Positions 1 through 5,094 of a stretch of 6,526 nt of DNA are shown here, piece after piece. This stretch comes from Nitrososphaeria archaeon. Its GTDB lineage: Archaea; Thermoproteota; Nitrososphaeria; JACIWG01. Both the position numbers and the translations under genes were made by a program. The stretch's first letter is position 1. Every line of letters begins with the position of its first letter. The DNA is taken from contig JACIWG010000086.1 in NCBI GenBank assembly GCA_014361085.1, positions 1 to 6,526 on the forward strand. The letters are read 5' to 3'. The notes beneath the pieces are model-generated. The model saw nothing but the letters and a program-made list of their open reading frames with translations. It did not search any database and was not told the origin of the DNA.

Positions 1-996
1 ATAAGGTTACCTGAGCATATGATGGGTTCTCCTCCAATAAATGTTAAAGCTCCTGAGGACATAGAGTTTATACTAAGCTCCTCAAATATTAGGTTTTCAG
101 AAAAGGGGTTAGAAGTTAAGGATCCAAAGATAATCATATTTAGAAACCCGAACAAGTTTAATGAAATCCGTAAACGGCTAGAAGGTGTGCTGGAAAAAGC
201 ATATTCTCAACTTGAAACTGTAGAATGCGAGAGGAAGGTAATATACGTTGACGTCTCCGAAGTTGTAGGTAAACCAGTCTTACAGCTGTCAGAACTACTA
301 AACATAGCAACTGGTCCAGAACTACTCTTTGGTAAAATAGAAGATTTTACAAGATCTTGGCTTGAAGGCCATAATAAAATTGATGCCATAGTACTGACAG
401 AACCAAAACTCTACACAGACCCCCTTGGAATCCCATACAGTATTACCCTAGAATGTAAAACAGTAAACGCCTACACAACTCCAGGCTGGACCATAATAAT
501 GTCAATCATTCCATTTCCTAAAAATTTTTCACCCAATCTTCTAGTAAATATGGGCATCGAGCTTGCTAATAGGGGATACTATAGCTTGGCTTTAACATAT
601 TATATGAAAGCTCTCGAAATTGATCCAGAGTTAAAGGAAGCATACAATAATCTTGGAAAGCTCTTAACAGAAACTGGAAAACCACGTGAAGCGTTAGAAT
701 ATCTTGATAAAGTGCTAGAGTTATATCCAAATTATGTTTCAGCCCTCATAAATAAGGGGATTGCATTAACTCAGCTTGGCAGATACAATGAAGCTCAAGA
801 ATTTTTCGATAAAGCCATAAGCTTAGAGCCTAATAATGAAAAAGCTTTCTATAATAAAGCACTATTATGCTATGGATTATGCAAATTTAACGAAGCGTAC
901 AAAAATGTTGTAAGAGCTCTGCAAATAAATCCAAATTATGAAGCCGCCCTAAAATTGAAGTTAATGCTAGAGAAAGCTCTAAATACTCCATTATAG
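1..996 (+). CDS. TPR-repeat protein, 5'-partial, with unrecognised N-terminal region
   Basis: The frame is open to the left edge. The first Met codons are two adjacent ATGs at 19 and 22 with no convincing ribosome binding site, so the gene probably begins upstream. Numbering from the ATG at 19 gives 325 residues. Residues 173-308 are four consecutive 34-residue tetratricopeptide repeats (173-206, 207-240, 241-274, 275-308) with the usual pattern, for example YNNLGKLLTETGKPREALEY, followed by a capping helix. TPRs are helical-hairpin scaffolds for protein-protein contacts, so a scaffold or adaptor role is likely. Residues 1-170 are not TPR. They look like an alpha/beta domain with predicted strands such as KVIYVDVSEVVG and KIDAIVLTE; I do not recognise the family. 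A nuclease-like fold is possible, but no catalytic motif is visible here. No signal peptide or membrane segment is seen, so it is probably cytoplasmic. The TPR call is secure; the partner and function are unknown. Confidence 0.85.
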   Translation: MRLPEHMMGSPPINVKAPEDIEFILSSSNIRFSEKGLEVKDPKIIIFRNPNKFNEIRKRLEGVLEKAYSQLETVECERKVIYVDVSEVVGKPVLQLSELLNIATGPELLFGKIEDFTRSWLEGHNKIDAIVLTEPKLYTDPLGIPYSITLECKTVNAYTTPGWTIIMSIIPFPKNFSPNLLVNMGIELANRGYYSLALTYYMKALEIDPELKEAYNNLGKLLTETGKPREALEYLDKVLELYPNYVSALINKGIALTQLGRYNEAQEFFDKAISLEPNNEKAFYNKALLCYGLCKFNEAYKNVVRALQINPNYEAALKLKLMLEKALNTPL

Positions 997-1006
997 TTGG
1001 CTATAT

Positions 1007-1213
1007 TTAGCAAGCTCTTTTGCTACTTTTCTGACCTTCATCTTTTAGAATGTAAGCTTGTGGAATTGTTGATGCCTTAATCTTTTCAAAATTGTCTGGC
1101 AATAATATTATTAAATTGCCTCCTCTTCCATACACCTTTGAATGAATACACGCATGATAGAAGTCTGTACCATTTGACTGAAAAATTTTATAAATTGTTT
1201 CCATTATTGGCAT
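1007..1213 (-). CDS. Small hypothetical protein, possibly frameshifted
   Basis: A 68-codon frame on the minus strand, convergent with the TPR gene and divergent from the small gene starting at 1242. Starts at ATG 1213 or the fourth-codon ATG at 1204 are both possible. The middle (KVYGRGGNLIILLPDNFEKI) looks like real protein and faintly recalls AbrB-type beta-hairpin DNA-binding proteins, but I cannot assign a family. The last nine residues (GQKSSKRAC) look out of place. In the neighbouring frame the same DNA reads MKVRKVAKELAKYSQL and stops at 991-993, a more natural basic helical tail. Removing one A from the AAAA run at 1043-1046 would join the two. It may therefore be a frameshifted gene, a decaying remnant, or not a gene at all. 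Confidence 0.35.
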   Translation of the reverse strand: MPIMETIYKIFQSNGTDFYHACIHSKVYGRGGNLIILLPDNFEKIKASTIPQAYILKDEGQKSSKRAC

Positions 1214-1241
1214 GTAATAGTTTATATGGTGTACTAATAAG

Positions 1242-1499
1242 ATGTGTCTAAAATTTTATAATCTTAAAACTTCTATCTTTTTCCATAGTGACCTTGTTAT
1301 TTCATTAATAATACTTTTTTTAGGAGCATGTCTCATATTGTGTCAAAATTATGAATTTAAAACTGTTGGTGGAGTTATAATAGGTGTTGGTTTGAGTGCA
1401 CTTCCTAAGGCTGTGTCTAGATTAGTTAAGCCTAAGATTTATATAGATGTTCCGAAAGAAATTGAAAGATTTAAGCCTCGGCTAAAAATTGTCAAATAA
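1242..1499 (+). CDS. Small hypothetical membrane protein, two predicted TM helices
   Basis: An 85-residue frame from ATG 1242 to TAA; an in-frame TAA lies just upstream, so this is the first usable start. No Shine-Dalgarno sequence is evident. Residues 18-34 (LVISLIILFLGACLILC) form a clear hydrophobic helix, and 41-54 (TVGGVIIGVGLSAL) is a second, glycine-rich one. They are joined by a short polar loop and followed by a basic C-terminal tail containing KPKIYIDVPKEIERFKPR. The positive-inside tendency suggests a cytoplasmic tail. I recognise no family. It is A+T-rich like the TPR gene and its start lies 28 bp from that of the divergent small ORF. Two well-formed hydrophobic segments make it more credible than a random ORF, but it could be a remnant of a longer gene. 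Confidence 0.5.
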   Translation: MCLKFYNLKTSIFFHSDLVISLIILFLGACLILCQNYEFKTVGGVIIGVGLSALPKAVSRLVKPKIYIDVPKEIERFKPRLKIVK

Positions 1500-1656
1500 A
1501 AATTAGGATTCTTAATAAGTTTATTAAAGGGGCTCTATTTAGAGGTCGGATAATGTGAATAATAAGTTATAATCATGAGCACGCGCGACTTCATATAACT
1601 CTATCTATCCAAAGTTGGTGAAAGGCTTTTTAGGAATCGCTTGACACCATAAAAGT

Positions 1657-1948
1657 ATGAAGGAAGTTAATTTTTCAGGGTGGGTGCGGGACGAGGCTGA
1701 AGCCTCTAACCCATACGGGCCCTAAGCAGCTGAATCCCTGTCGCCAACAAGCCCATTTCTCACCATGTGCTTGAGGATCTCTTAGAGGCTGGTGTATCCG
1801 ATGTGCCGTTGTATTTGGCGATGTTTATCCTGAAAAGGTGAAGGAATATTATGGTGACGGCTCAAGGGTCGGTGCGAAGATCACATACATATATCAGCCT
1901 GAGCCGAGGGGCATAGCGCGCACGTATGGTTATGTACGGAGCAAATAA
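1657..1948 (+). pseudogene. Decayed N-terminal fragment of RmlA-like glucose-1-phosphate nucleotidylyltransferase
   Basis: No intact gene occupies 1500-2058, but three frames in turn spell the start of a sugar-1-phosphate thymidylyltransferase. ATG 1657 opens MKEVNFSG. After a one-base shift, 1691-1732 reads TRLKPLTHTGPKQL (family signature GTRLRPLT..GPKQL). An extra A near 1733 moves to the frame of 1734-1802, reading IPVANKPISHHVLEDLLEAG and then VSD. One base is missing near 1803-1805. Then 1805-1945 reads AVVFGDVYPEKVKEYYGDGS, VG, AKITYIYQPEPRGIA and a short tail to TAA at 1946-1948. Intact relatives run to roughly 240-350 residues and continue with the metal-binding aspartate strand and sugar-binding site; these are missing, so only about the first 95 codons remain. 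Several independent indels plus truncation indicate true decay rather than a single sequencing error. Upstream (1500-1656) and downstream (1949-2025) I see nothing else coding. Confidence 0.85.
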
Positions 1949-2025
1949 AGGCAGTATCAAGGCTAAGCATGAAAATATCAATTTAGCAAGAAGCTAGTGC
2001 GCGAAAGGTATTGGAGAAGGTTATG

Positions 2026-2034
2026 TTTAAATAT
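2026..2034 (+). promoter_or_regulatory. Putative archaeal TATA box for the vapBC pair
   Basis: TTTAAATAT is centred about 32 bases before ATG 2062. Archaeal transcription usually begins about 25 bases after the box, which would put the start near 2055 and leave a leader of only a few bases. This fits the absence of a well-spaced Shine-Dalgarno sequence before the antitoxin gene. Inferred from sequence and spacing only. Confidence 0.5.
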
Positions 2035-2061
2035 CCCTGAGACGAGTATCTTTTTTGGGTG

Positions 2062-2331
2062 ATGTATTTGGGTGCTCAGGTTAAGGTGCTCCAGAAGGGG
2101 AAGATAACGATTCCAGCGGAGTTTAGGGAGATGCTGGGGATTAGGGAGGGAGACATCTTGAAGTTAGAGGCGCGTGGCGGATGCATAATCCTACTTCCGC
2201 CTAGAACTGTCCTGAATCCTACAGAGTTACTTGACAGCCTCCTTGAGGGTGTTTATGTAGGGGGGTCTGTTAAAGGGGAGCTTAAGAGGGCGGCTGCAAC
2301 TAGAATTGAGGAGAAATCGAGAAGGATGTGA
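2062..2331 (+). CDS. vapB: AbrB/SpoVT-type antitoxin (VapB-like)
   Basis: An 89-residue protein from ATG 2062; the GTG immediately before it (2059) is an equally open alternative. The N-terminal half is a swapped-hairpin AbrB domain: VKVLQKGKITIPAEFREMLG followed by IREGDILKLEARGG and IILLPP (family pattern: K.GRitIP..iR..Lgi..GD.l.l). Such domains dimerise and bind DNA. The C-terminal part (about residues 50-89) is helical and charged and probably wraps the toxin to neutralise it, as in known VapB proteins. The PIN gene starts one base after its stop codon, the standard antitoxin-toxin operon order. By analogy the antitoxin, alone or with toxin, represses the operon through sites near the TATA box at 2026; the 14-bp palindrome at 2765 is downstream and is a less likely operator. 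The family call is firm; the pairing is inferred from adjacency. Confidence 0.9.
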   Translation: MYLGAQVKVLQKGKITIPAEFREMLGIREGDILKLEARGGCIILLPPRTVLNPTELLDSLLEGVYVGGSVKGELKRAAATRIEEKSRRM

Positions 2332-2332
2332 A

Positions 2333-2731
2333 ATGAGGTTTGTAGACGCCAATGTGTTCATATACATTCTCACCAAATCTCCGAAAGAAGATTACCTTAT
2401 TTCAAAAAGCGTACTTAAGAGGATTGAGGACGGGGAGAAAGCTGTAACAAGCACGGTCATAATACAGGAAGTCGTGGACTGGCTTGAATGTAACAATAGG
2501 CGGGATGAGGTGGGGAAGTTTCTAACGGCATTAAACTCATACACGACAATGATGAAGGTTGAAGTTTCGTGGAGAGAAATGCTGAATGTCCTCTCAGACA
2601 AGGAGAAATATGATTTAGATTTTGTCGACGCAATAACACTACAGGTGATGAAAAAGAATAATGTTTCAGAGATATATACGAACGATAAAGACTTTGATAG
2701 AGTGGAATGGGTGCGTAGGATCTGGAAATAA
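2333..2731 (+). CDS. vapC: PIN-domain ribonuclease toxin (VapC-like)
   Basis: A 132-residue PIN domain starting at ATG 2333, one base after the antitoxin stop. A TTG nine codons upstream is in frame, but it lies inside the antitoxin gene and would add residues before the conserved first strand. The acidic metal-binding residues are in place: D5 in MRFVDANVFIY, E46 in VIIQEVVDWLE, D99 (with D96) in YDLDFVDAITLQVMKK, and D118/D120 in YTNDKDFD. The length is typical of VapC toxins. PIN toxins cleave RNA (tRNA, rRNA or mRNA) in a Mg2+/Mn2+-dependent way and stall translation unless bound by the cognate antitoxin. The target cannot be read from sequence. The gene looks intact, so the toxin is probably active. 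Confidence 0.92.
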   Translation: MRFVDANVFIYILTKSPKEDYLISKSVLKRIEDGEKAVTSTVIIQEVVDWLECNNRRDEVGKFLTALNSYTTMMKVEVSWREMLNVLSDKEKYDLDFVDAITLQVMKKNNVSEIYTNDKDFDRVEWVRRIWK

Positions 2732-2764
2732 TGTCGATCGCTAAACCCCGAATTGATGCTCTCT

Positions 2765-2778
2765 CCCACTTAAGTGGG
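2765..2778. repeat. Perfect 14-bp palindrome CCCACTTAAGTGGG
   Basis: The 14-base perfect inverted repeat lies 33 bp after the vapC stop and 70 bp before the next gene. As RNA it can form a five-pair G/C-rich stem with a TTAA loop, or as DNA a symmetrical dimer-binding site. No strong T-run follows, so a terminator is uncertain. It could be an operator or simply chance. No second copy was noticed in the window. Confidence 0.5.
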
Positions 2779-2848
2779 GATATTTTCACATGTGGCTCAT
2801 CAACGGTGTTTGGAGAGTTTTGCGAGGGAATCCTTCATGGGTGCGTGC

Positions 2849-3223
2849 ATGGGCGTAATTGATGGTTTGAACGATGGAACTTTCAAGGTGAAAGCTAAGG
2901 TGTGGAATCCATCTAAATTAAGTAACGTGTTGGATGTGGAGCTTATTGTCGATGCTGGGGCTACGTATACGGTGTTGCCTGCCAAAATGCTTGAAGAGCT
3001 TGATATTGAAGTTGTGAGAACAGCTAGGCTTAGGCTCGCTGATAATAGGGTTATTGAAAGACCGCTTGACGAAATCGGCATAGAAATTGAGAAGCATAAG
3101 GCAGGCGCTACCCCAATCGTTTTCAGAGAAGAGAACGTTTATCTCTTAGGCGCCGTCACCATGGAGCAGTTAGGCTTAGCCCAGACCCCGAAATATGGAA
3201 ATAACCGGTGTAACCAAAGTTGA
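2849..3223 (+). CDS. Retropepsin-like aspartic protease family protein with altered active site (DAG)
   Basis: A 124-residue protein if started at ATG 2849, preceded by GGTG at a spacing of five. ATG 2837 and a GTG at 2774 are in frame, but their extra residues (for example HVAHQRCLESF) do not look like the family. Small archaeal retropepsin-like proteins read strand, then DTGA, then a flap and a LLGA motif. Here residues 33-44 are IVDAGATYTVLP, LADNRVIER sits at 63-71, and YLLGAVTMEQLGL at 98-110. The catalytic Asp35 is present, but the next residue is Ala instead of Thr or Ser. That hydroxyl stabilises the active site across the homodimer, so activity may be reduced or lost. The C-terminus (QTPKYGNNRCNQS) departs from the usual hydrophobic ending; dropping one A in the AATAA at 3199-3203 would give KYGITGVTKVDS ending at 3230. 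The gene overlaps the galU start by four bases. The substrate is unknown, and processing of a neighbour is not indicated. Confidence 0.75.
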   Translation: MGVIDGLNDGTFKVKAKVWNPSKLSNVLDVELIVDAGATYTVLPAKMLEELDIEVVRTARLRLADNRVIERPLDEIGIEIEKHKAGATPIVFREENVYLLGAVTMEQLGLAQTPKYGNNRCNQS

Positions 3224-4071
3224 TTCCTAGAAAAGTTGTTATTACGGCAGCTGGTCTCGGTACCAGGCTTCTTCCAATAAGTAAGGAGTTGCCTAAGGAG
3301 ATGCTTCCAATCTTTGTTAGGGGAAGAAATGGTATTGTTTTGAAGCCTCTTCTTCAAGCCCTTTTCGAGCAACTGTATGCGTTTGGTTTCAGGGACTTCT
3401 GTTTTGTTGTCGGCCGAGGTAAAAGGTCTATCGAGGACCATTTTACTCCAGACTGGGATTATGTTAGAAGGCTAAATAGTAGGGGGAAATCTAATCTTGT
3501 AAGTGAGCTGGAAAAATTTTATGAAATGGTAGAAGATTCTAGGATAGCTTTCATCAACCAGCCTGAGCCTAAAGGTTTTGGCCACGCTGTTTTAACCGCT
3601 AAACTTTTTGTTGGAAACGATCCCTTTATGGTATGCGCTGGCGACACATACATATTTTCTGAAGACAACAGCTTTCTCAAGAGGATGGTTGAAGCCTTCA
3701 CTAAAGATGTTTCCACAGTCCTTCTCCTGCAAGAGGTCTCTAACCCTAGACAGTATGGTGTCGCCATAGTAGAACCTAAGGAGAAATTGTGTAATGTGTT
3801 GAAGGTTGTTGAAAAGCCGGAGCTTCCACCATCAAACCTCGCAATAATGCCCTTCTACATCTTTAGGCCAGAAATAATCGGAGTTTTAGAAGGTTTAGCG
3901 CCTGGCGTTGGTGGAGAAATCCAGCTTACTGATGGAATACAAAATCTTATAGAAAGAGGCTGCAATGTTGTAGGTGTTCCCCTTAAAAATGATGAGGTTA
4001 GGCTTGATATTGGCGCTCCTGAAACCTACTTTGAAGCATTATCTCTTTCCCATAAACTTCTAAATTTATAA
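3220..4071 (+). CDS. galU: UTP-glucose-1-phosphate uridylyltransferase (GalU-type)
   Basis: A 283-residue enzyme that makes UDP-glucose and pyrophosphate from UTP and glucose-1-phosphate in the cytoplasm. The N-terminal nucleotide-binding signature is complete (residues 8-31, AAGLGTRLLPISKELPKEML), and the KEMLPI end is the GalU hallmark that separates it from RmlA (GPKQLIPV). Further motifs are QPEPKGFGHAV (114-124), the metal-binding aspartate in AGDTYIF (D142), VEKP (197-200) and GGEIQLTD (231-238). The length matches bacterial and archaeal GalU. The start is TTG 3220: an in-frame TAA at 3211 lies just upstream, there is no ATG before the signature, and no clear ribosome binding site is seen. 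It overlaps the protease gene by TTGA, suggesting translational coupling. Its product feeds the dehydrogenase encoded at 5095. TTP or other NTPs as alternative substrates cannot be excluded. Confidence 0.93.
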   Translation: MIPRKVVITAAGLGTRLLPISKELPKEMLPIFVRGRNGIVLKPLLQALFEQLYAFGFRDFCFVVGRGKRSIEDHFTPDWDYVRRLNSRGKSNLVSELEKFYEMVEDSRIAFINQPEPKGFGHAVLTAKLFVGNDPFMVCAGDTYIFSEDNSFLKRMVEAFTKDVSTVLLLQEVSNPRQYGVAIVEPKEKLCNVLKVVEKPELPPSNLAIMPFYIFRPEIIGVLEGLAPGVGGEIQLTDGIQNLIERGCNVVGVPLKNDEVRLDIGAPETYFEALSLSHKLLNL

Positions 4072-4074
4072 AAA
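4065..4074 (+). promoter_or_regulatory. Putative TATA box for the UXS-UGD operon
   Basis: TTTATAAAAA overlaps the galU stop codon. It is centred about 46 bases before the TTG start at 4116, which predicts a transcript start near 4095 and a leader of about 20 bases carrying the GGAG at 4107-4110. It would allow the two downstream genes to be transcribed separately from galU, although read-through from galU is also possible. Confidence 0.45.
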
Positions 4075-4106
4075 TTGTTTTAAAGCCACATATGTAGTAG
4101 GTTGAT

Positions 4107-4110
4107 GGAG
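4107..4110 (+). promoter_or_regulatory. Ribosome binding site GGAG deciding the TTG start at 4116
   Basis: GGAG sits five bases before TTG 4116. An in-frame TAG at 4098-4100 closes the frame upstream, and no ATG precedes the Rossmann motif, so this site supports the non-ATG start. Confidence 0.5.
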
Positions 4111-4115
4111 TAGGT

Positions 4116-5093
4116 TTGCTGGATTTATCTTCTTTTAAAGGCTTTTTCGGAGGCCATAGGATTCTGGTTACTGGTGGTGCAGGGTTCATTGGAAGCTGGC
4201 TTTGTGATGCGCTTGTCGAGCTTGGTGCGAAGGTTGTATGCTTAGATAATCTTTCGAGTGGTAGGGTTGATAACATCAAACATCTCCTAAACAGTGGGAG
4301 GTTCGAGTTCGTTAACGCTGATGTGAGTAGCTGGTGTGCTGGGGAAGGGTTTGATGTTATAGTTCATGGTGCAAGCATACCTTCTCCAGAAGATTATATG
4401 AGTAGGCCTGTTGAAACTCTTTTATCGAATAGCATTGGATTATTGAAGCTGCTTGAAAACGCTAGAGAAAACGGTTCAATCCTACTATACATGTCCACGT
4501 CCGAAGTTTACGGTGACGCTGCCATCATACCTACTCCGGAAACATACTATGGTTACGTGAATCCAATCGGCCTAAGGTCATGCTATGATGAATCGAAGAG
4601 GTTTGGTGAAGCATTGTGTATGGCCTACTTTAGACAATATAATGTTGACGTTAGGATTGCGAGAATCTTTAACTCTTATGGTCCAAGGCTTGACGTTAAC
4701 GCTAGATACGCTAGAGTTGTTCCAAGGTTTATTCTTCAAGCTTTAAGGAATGAGCCTATAACAGTTCACGGTGACGGAAGACAGACGAGAAGCTTCACAT
4801 ACATAACCGATACTGTAGCGGCTTTGGTTATGATGCTTGCCAAAGATACTGTTAGGGGTGAAGTATTGAACGTGGGAAACCCTAAAGAAACAAGTATTCT
4901 TGAGCTTGCTGAAAAGATTATAAAGTTAACTGGATCATCTTCAAAAATTGTTTTCACTGAACCGAGGCCTGATGATCCGAGGAGAAGGTGTCCGGACATT
5001 AGGAGGGCTAAAGAGCTTATAGGGTGGGAGCCTAAAGTTCAGTTAGAGGAAGGTTTAAAGTATACTATAGAATGGTTTAGAAAGTGTGTTTAA
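4116..5093 (+). CDS. UDP-glucuronate decarboxylase (UDP-xylose synthase)-type extended SDR
   Basis: A 325-residue extended short-chain dehydrogenase/reductase. It has the NAD-binding TGGAGFIG (19-26) with D44 ending the second strand, STSEVYG (127-133) holding the catalytic Ser/Thr and E130, and the YxxxK pair Y157/K161. The block NPIGLRSCYDESKR (149-162) closely follows the NPIGPRxCYDEgKR block typical of UDP-glucuronate decarboxylases. NSYGPR, GDGRQTRSF (R225) and the C-terminal DDPRRRCPDI, AKELIGWEPKVQLEEGL also match that family. These enzymes oxidise UDP-glucuronate at C4, decarboxylate it and reduce it to UDP-xylose with bound NAD. The start is TTG with GGAG upstream. The adjacent UGD would supply its substrate, which strengthens the call. 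A 4-epimerase or 4,6-dehydratase in the same superfamily is the main alternative. Confidence 0.85.
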   Translation: MLDLSSFKGFFGGHRILVTGGAGFIGSWLCDALVELGAKVVCLDNLSSGRVDNIKHLLNSGRFEFVNADVSSWCAGEGFDVIVHGASIPSPEDYMSRPVETLLSNSIGLLKLLENARENGSILLYMSTSEVYGDAAIIPTPETYYGYVNPIGLRSCYDESKRFGEALCMAYFRQYNVDVRIARIFNSYGPRLDVNARYARVVPRFILQALRNEPITVHGDGRQTRSFTYITDTVAALVMMLAKDTVRGEVLNVGNPKETSILELAEKIIKLTGSSSKIVFTEPRPDDPRRRCPDIRRAKELIGWEPKVQLEEGLKYTIEWFRKCV

Positions 5094-5094
5094 A

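Noticed and set aside
1657..1725. Intact 22-codon frame MKEVNFSGWVRDEAEASNPY.. as a small gene
   Set aside because: It is the shifted start of the RmlA fragment; the adjacent frame carries the conserved TRLKPLTHTGPKQL.
1949..2040. Possible further coding remnant, for example ARKVLEKVMFKYP near 2000-2037
   Set aside because: It is too short and has stops on both sides; it cannot be tied to the RmlA C-terminus or any other family.
2306..2332. TTG start nine codons upstream of the PIN gene
   Set aside because: It lies inside the antitoxin gene and adds residues before the first conserved strand; ATG 2333 right after the antitoxin stop fits the family.
2392..2789. Two overlapping minus-strand frames of 110-125 codons opposite the PIN gene
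   Set aside because: Both are Ser/Leu-rich antisense shadows of a well-supported PIN gene and have no family signature.
2774..2848. Longer start (GTG 2774) for the protease-like protein
   Set aside because: The extra 25 residues look unlike coding sequence, the GTG lies in the palindrome, and ATG 2849 has GGTG at good spacing.
2731..2862. A 43-codon + strand frame starting at an ATG that overlaps the vapC stop (TAATG) and running across the palindrome
   Set aside because: Coupled spacing is attractive, but the peptide (MSIAKPRIDALSHLSG and onward) shows no recognisable motif and ends inside the start of the protease gene; it is most likely chance.
3139..3441. Minus-strand 100-codon frame across the protease-galU junction
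   Set aside because: It is antisense to two recognised genes with no motif; a shadow.
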